From: Myxococcota bacterium
Lineage (GTDB): Bacteria; Myxococcota_C; UBA6777
Direction: 5' to 3'
Assembly: GCA_963169055.1 (NCBI GenBank)
Contig: CAUJFU010000493.1
Span: 1-9,839 of the forward strand
Length of the DNA: 9,839 nucleotides
Shown: positions 8,101 through 9,839 of the stretch, in pieces
Layout of the letters: every line of letters starts with the position of its first letter
Position numbering within the stretch: position 1 is the stretch's first letter
The notes under the pieces: model-generated
Told to the model about the DNA's origin: nothing
Seen by the model: only the letters and a program-made list of their open reading frames with translations
Database searches by the model: none
Translations under genes and position numbers: made by a program

Positions 8101-8499
8101 GCCCGCACATTCGCTGAAGTCTTTACGCAGTTTGGCAAAGAAGCCGAACCCCTCTTGCTTTCGTGGTTGCATCTGCCGCGCCCCGATCAACGGGCGGCTG
8201 CGATCCTTGCCCTCGGCTCGATGCGTTCCGAACACGCCATCGAGGCCATTATCAAACGTCTGCGCAGCGGAGACGAATGGGAAATCGCCGCCGAAGCTCT
8301 CGCTCGCATCGGCGAATCCGCCATCCCCCATCTCGATCGCGAAGTCAAAAACAAAAACTGGCTGATCCGTTTGCGCGCAGTCAAAGCCCTCCACAAGATC
8401 AACACCCCCGAATCCCACGATCTGCTCGCACGCCTCGTCAACGATCCCAACGAAGTCGTAAAAAGCGAAGTCGCCGACATCCTCCGAGGCAAGCGCTAA
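5194..8499 (+). CDS. Large protein with unknown N-terminal module, disordered linker and C-terminal HEAT-like repeats
   Basis: Seen, counted from the ATG at 5194 (1101 residues): an N-terminal module (about 1-160) with two CPTxG motifs (residues 9-13 and 82-86) that I do not recognise; an Ala/Pro/Ser/Thr-rich linker (about 165-600) with tandem repeats and recurring PSLxxL and RxxALLG motifs; a probably beta-rich module (about 602-720: SYWYSIDP, AHFYLQLHRLRTYPL, FFDLLSQEFTLQINL); a helical region (733-905); an acidic stretch (EAEEVDDFEVFEDF); and HEAT-like repeats (about 926-1101) such as QRAAAILALGSMRSEHAIEAI and LIRLRAVKALHKINTPES. Start is uncertain: TTG 5173, ATG 5194 and ATG 5206 are in frame and none has a clear Shine-Dalgarno site. 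There is no signal peptide, so it is probably cytoplasmic. Known: HEAT repeats mediate protein-protein contacts. Inferred: a scaffold or adaptor, perhaps linked to the divergent hot-dog gene. It ends 144 bp before lipB. Confidence 0.8.
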   Translation: MDKAMLTFCPTYGLPTNGPQALPGPTFFAHATIIPDLFETQQAQLRLMSDTGVVSTHQVHCSLRIQDERSYPSPQKVEWVICPTSGQEMPLLRPLLIHDESKKRIVLRLPEAFRHRVPLVMRWWFEYLSVAPRSVIPSYAMQPHIEFVQHQAAAAIQRESFLAGPHLPPQSVSATAPSALTSTPATAAPITSAPATATPITAAPATAAPITAAPPTAAPTSSSLPSRLPFPEAPSLGDLSAFAAPRRTSPSQEQLSASAPSFPSSSSLSSVEAKPVPKAPFSDASTTSKATEASTASKATEASASPSRGSLPAVPKRNTSVPLTAAMPSTPSLSNLPGAPLASLKPSTLSERSAPTSVVPDKSAFEKPSLAQLMPDKVVVGKIVAEDDLDDAPPTLMVPVSEEDQRKARALLGIEGEEATPARHVDFQATEASPLLSFEDAEPATQISRLSEDTAKMISELQGDETNLDKIMGFPSKSESARFPSKPTGDGAFDPKREQDRLSALLGLGEETPIVKDPSEAMTRPALRGVNPVAETREDFIPDIPTVARPPLSSLAEMRQSKMRSATAIRTTVGEGISASAEIHPPKAAPADKKAWQQSGQSYWYSIDPAQQIASIHFLCPLSQSRILDRGGQAHFYLQLHRLRTYPLIMCLLAFEDGDGVLQHILACPVDLVDPQAVMFFDLLSQEFTLQINLCNEQHLVYRDLQVYLPLEQNVEYVLDEARRWQATLPANQRDFETAIDDFQEEEYDRLGKMNHNFQQDSFIDIPSPAAARLAIGIVSYWSEREQLDYLISVKSFALTYFREIQKRVLRACIDFGIALRDHMLDLAVLFQFGSSRQDLLRKLLSNFAEANLQIRQPNDLSAADNLENWQHLIDDCDRYSIEIDSDIEELAARAERHAQEQSQQDLEAEEVDDFEVFEDFQEMAVSDLLQLLQDPQNRMDAAAALCRPANLEHIDQIASIFPQLEEQEARTFAEVFTQFGKEAEPLLLSWLHLPRPDQRAAAILALGSMRSEHAIEAIIKRLRSGDEWEIAAEALARIGESAIPHLDREVKNKNWLIRLRAVKALHKINTPESHDLLARLVNDPNEVVKSEVADILRGKR
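5734..5853 (+). repeat. Four tandem 30-bp (10-residue) units in the HEAT-like protein linker
   Basis: The units encode TSTPATAAPI, TSAPATATPI, TAAPATAAPI and TAAPPTAAPT. The DNA is also conserved (ACTGCGGCTCCTGCGACAGC-like), which indicates recent slippage expansion. The unit is Pro/Ala/Thr only and so probably an extended, disordered spacer. Confidence 0.92.
6043..6096 (+). repeat. Two tandem 27-bp units in the HEAT-like protein linker
   Basis: Nine-residue units ASTTSKATE and ASTASKATE lie back to back, followed by a partial third (ASAS). The two DNA copies differ at one base. This is a second, independent slippage expansion in the same linker. Confidence 0.9.
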
Positions 8500-8612
8500 C
8501 GTCCATCCCACCGCTCTTTCCACCTCTAGCACAGCTAGTTTGAGGTTTAGCATCATCATCCCAAGGGTCAAAAGGCTAACATCCATCCCACCGATCTTTC
8601 CACCTCTAGCAC
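8495..8612 (+). repeat. Pair of 38-bp direct repeats, 80 bp apart, starting at the stop codon of the HEAT-like gene
   Basis: Copies at 8495-8532 and 8575-8612 differ at two bases (G/A and C/A). Copy 1 includes the TAA stop at 8497-8499, so copy 2 holds a second, noncoding TAA. The 42 bases between do not match what follows copy 2, so a simple 80-bp tandem duplication is not evident. Just after copy 1, CTAGC-ACA-GCTAG (8526-8538) forms a small hairpin. No T-run terminator or promoter is obvious in this 144-bp gap. Confidence 0.9.
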
Positions 8613-8630
8613 GCCAGACACCCCATTCAC

Positions 8631-8636
8631 GGAGAG
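8631..8636 (+). promoter_or_regulatory. Ribosome binding site GGAGAG for lipB
   Basis: GGAGAG lies seven bases before the ATG at 8644, a good spacing. It supports this start over any upstream codon. Confidence 0.7.
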
Positions 8637-8643
8637 CGACCCC

Positions 8644-9330
8644 ATGCCCCATCCTCCCGCCGATCTTCGTTGGACCTACGCAGGCACAGTCCCTTACCTG
8701 CTTGCGTGGGAACAGCAAAAACAATTGCGCGAACAGCGGATACAAGACCAGATCCCCGATACTCTGCTGCTGCTTGAGCATCCGCCCACGATCACTTTGG
8801 GCCGCCTGCGTGGAGAACAAAGCCTCCGCCAAGACAACACCGCCCTCGCCGCCCAAGGCGTCTCCGTGATCCGCTCCGATCGCGGCGGAGATGCGACGCT
8901 GCACGCCCCCGGCCAACTCGTCGGCTACTTGATCGTCGATATCGGTAAACGCAACCTCTCTCTGCCCGTCTTTGTCGAAACGATCGCTGCTGCGATCATC
9001 TCCTATCTACAAGGCTTTTCACTGGAGCCCTTCTATGATCCCGAGTACCCCGGGGTCTGGCTCGACTCCCACAAGATCGCTGCCTTCGGCTTTCATCTCC
9101 ACCAAGGCGTGACGATGCACGGCTTTGCGCTCAACCTTCAAACTCCCCTTCATCTCTTCGATCTGATCGTCCCTTGCGGCCTCGCTCACAAAGGCGTCGC
9201 TTCTCTTCAACAGACCTTGCCCAACGCCCCCTCCCCCAAAGAAGCCGCTCAACCCATCGCACACGCCATCGCACACGCTCTCCAACTGCACCCACAACCT
9301 TTCTCCATCGATCTCTCGCCACGTGCCTAG
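8644..9330 (+). CDS. lipB: Octanoyltransferase LipB (lipoate biosynthesis, EC 2.3.1.181)
   Basis: Role (known): transfers the octanoyl group from octanoyl-ACP to the lysine of lipoyl domains (pyruvate and 2-oxoglutarate dehydrogenases, glycine cleavage H protein); LipA then inserts sulfur. Cytoplasmic. Seen: 228 residues, the usual size. Motifs in order: LLLEHPPTITLGR (42-54), DRGGDATLHAPGQLVGY (79-95), GVWLDSHKIAAFG (137-149) with the conserved Lys144, TMHGFALN (157-164), and IVPCGL (175-180) with the conserved Cys178. Lys and Cys are the acyl-transfer active-site residues of the family, so the enzyme should be active. Odd: the RGG...HGPGQ signature usually has an aromatic residue (or Cys) before His and Gly after it; here they are Leu86 and Ala88. 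A ribosome binding site precedes the ATG. It follows the HEAT-like gene on the same strand with a 144-bp gap; lipA is not in the window. A direct repeat covers the stop codon. Confidence 0.95.
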   Translation: MPHPPADLRWTYAGTVPYLLAWEQQKQLREQRIQDQIPDTLLLLEHPPTITLGRLRGEQSLRQDNTALAAQGVSVIRSDRGGDATLHAPGQLVGYLIVDIGKRNLSLPVFVETIAAAIISYLQGFSLEPFYDPEYPGVWLDSHKIAAFGFHLHQGVTMHGFALNLQTPLHLFDLIVPCGLAHKGVASLQQTLPNAPSPKEAAQPIAHAIAHALQLHPQPFSIDLSPRA

Positions 9331-9368
9331 CTCCCCTGAGAGATCGATCTCTCGCTGTGTGCCGAGCT
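9307..9368 (+). repeat. Pair of 26-bp direct repeats across the lipB stop codon, with a 16-bp palindrome
   Basis: Copies at 9307-9332 and 9343-9368 differ at three bases; spacing is 36 bp. Copy 1 encodes the last residues IDLSPRA and the TAG stop; in copy 2 the TAG has become GAG. Between and into copy 2, GAGAGATCGATCTCTC (9338-9353) is a perfect palindrome. No T-run follows it, so a rho-independent terminator is not supported. Confidence 0.88.
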
Positions 9369-9420
9369 TCCGTATCGTTGTAGTGAAACTCCCTTCGGTC
9401 GTTTTGCGCCGTTATCCGAT

Positions 9421-9530
9421 ATCCGCGAGATGTGTGATCGCATCATGTAGGGGCGGTTCGCGAACCGCCCAGTGTTTGGGCAGCCACGGGGGGCTGCCCC
9501 TACATTTTTACGATCACACAATGGGCGGAT
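9421..9530. repeat. 110-bp nested palindrome able to form a three-way junction (REP/MITE-like)
   Basis: Arms from outside in: ATCCGC/GCGGAT (9421-9426 with 9525-9530), TGTGTGATCG/CGATCACACA (9431-9440 with 9511-9520), TGTAGGGGC/GCCCCTACA (9446-9454 with 9496-9504). Inside are two hairpins: the perfect 20-bp palindrome GGGCGGTTCGCGAACCGCCC (9451-9470) and GGGCAGCC-acgggg-GGCTGCCC (9478-9499). The last arm and the hairpins overlap by a few bases, so alternative folds compete. TGTAGGGGC-N-GCCC palindromes recur between genes in many bacteria, which suggests a mobile or REP-like repeat. Confidence 0.85.
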
Positions 9531-9601
9531 TTCGTATAATACGTCCTATCCGCATGTTGTGTGCTCGAACAGAACGATGAAAATTCCCGTGGATCGGTTC
9601 A

Positions 9602-9625
9602 GGGCGTATGCAATACGCCCCTACA
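9602..9625. repeat. Second short REP-like palindrome (GGGCGTAT-gca-ATACGCCC + CTACA)
   Basis: A perfect 8-bp stem with a three-base loop (9602-9620) is followed by CTACA. Read on the minus strand it starts TGTAGGGGCGTAT, sharing TGTAGGGGC with the larger element at 9446, so it is probably a member of the same repeat family in opposite orientation. A further CATACG/CGTATG pair lies at 9624-9629 and 9650-9655. Confidence 0.75.
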
Positions 9626-9839
9626 TACGGTAACGGAATACACGGATATCGTATGATTCTGTTGAAAACGGCTCATGTAAGCAGCCTCACGGTGCGAGCA
9701 AAAGGCTTCGTAAGTGCCTGAAATCACGGAATACACAAAATCCGTTAGAGTCAGGGATATTTCAGGATTTTCCATTTCAACTGCGAAACTCCTATCCTAT
9801 TCGTTTAACATCACTCACCCTCGAAAAAGCTGATCTGGC
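9626..9839. other. Right-end intergenic region with small inverted repeats, no gene seen
   Basis: I find no ORF with a start, ribosome binding site and plausible protein here. The stretch is AT-richer than the genes. It holds CCTGAAAT/ATTTCAGG (9717-9724 with 9759-9766), inside which ACGGA/TCCGT (9726-9730 with 9741-9745) nests, and ACGGAATACAC occurs twice (about 9634 and 9726). These fit decayed repeat-element DNA. Confidence 0.55.
9775..9795 (-). repeat. Possible mobile-element end, right copy (inverted relative to 3102-3122)
   Basis: The minus strand reads ATAGGAGTTTCGCAGTTGA plus two bases, 18 of 21 identical to 3102-3122. The two copies point toward each other and bracket the hot-dog, HEAT-like and lipB genes. 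Three mismatches and the lack of a transposase make this tentative. Confidence 0.25.

Noticed and set aside
7981-8916. 311-codon minus-strand ORF opposite the HEAT-like gene end and lipB
   Set aside because: It spans two well-supported plus-strand genes and has no recognisable protein features; it is an antisense shadow of C-rich coding sequence.
9338-9353. Rho-independent terminator after lipB
   Set aside because: The palindrome is strong, but no T-run follows on the plus strand.

Overview
The window looks like chromosomal DNA of moderate to high GC content from a Gram-negative bacterium, most likely of the Myxococcota/'Deltaproteobacteria' type. This rests on protein style, not on a marker gene: the first gene is a Cys-rich lipoprotein with MopE-type Asp/Cys metal-binding motifs and NHL-type propeller repeats, and two other genes carry very long Ser/Pro/Ala-rich linkers. 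I see no rRNA, tRNA, CRISPR array, transposase or phage gene.

Layout. (1) Positions 3-2819, + strand: a large surface lipoprotein whose start lies left of the window; a hydrophobic segment and lipobox are visible. (2) Positions 2820-3134: a noncoding gap with four tandem copies of a 32-bp unit, each containing the CTGTCCACAG dyad. (3) Positions 3135-4934, - strand: a thioesterase-like hot-dog domain with an unusually long, repeat-built, probably disordered tail. (4) Positions 4935-5193: the divergent intergenic region, with a 10-bp hairpin and a possible promoter reading right. (5) Positions 5194-8499, + strand: a 1101-residue protein with an unrecognised N-terminal module, a long disordered linker and a C-terminal HEAT-like region. 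(6) Positions 8644-9330, + strand: lipB, octanoyltransferase of lipoate synthesis, 144 bp downstream and possibly cotranscribed. (7) Positions 9331-9839: no gene, but dense palindromes and direct repeats, including a nested palindrome able to fold as a three-way junction.

How the genes relate. Only lipB has a firm biochemical role (transfer of octanoate from ACP to lipoyl domains). The lipoprotein is probably at the cell envelope. The hot-dog and HEAT-like proteins are transcribed divergently from a shared 259-bp region and have a similar build (a folded module attached to a long low-complexity linker), so they may be coregulated or work together, but the sequence does not prove this. The most unusual features are the 32-bp tandem array, the degenerate hot-dog protein with its two families of 13-residue repeats, and direct repeats that overlap the stop codons of two consecutive genes.
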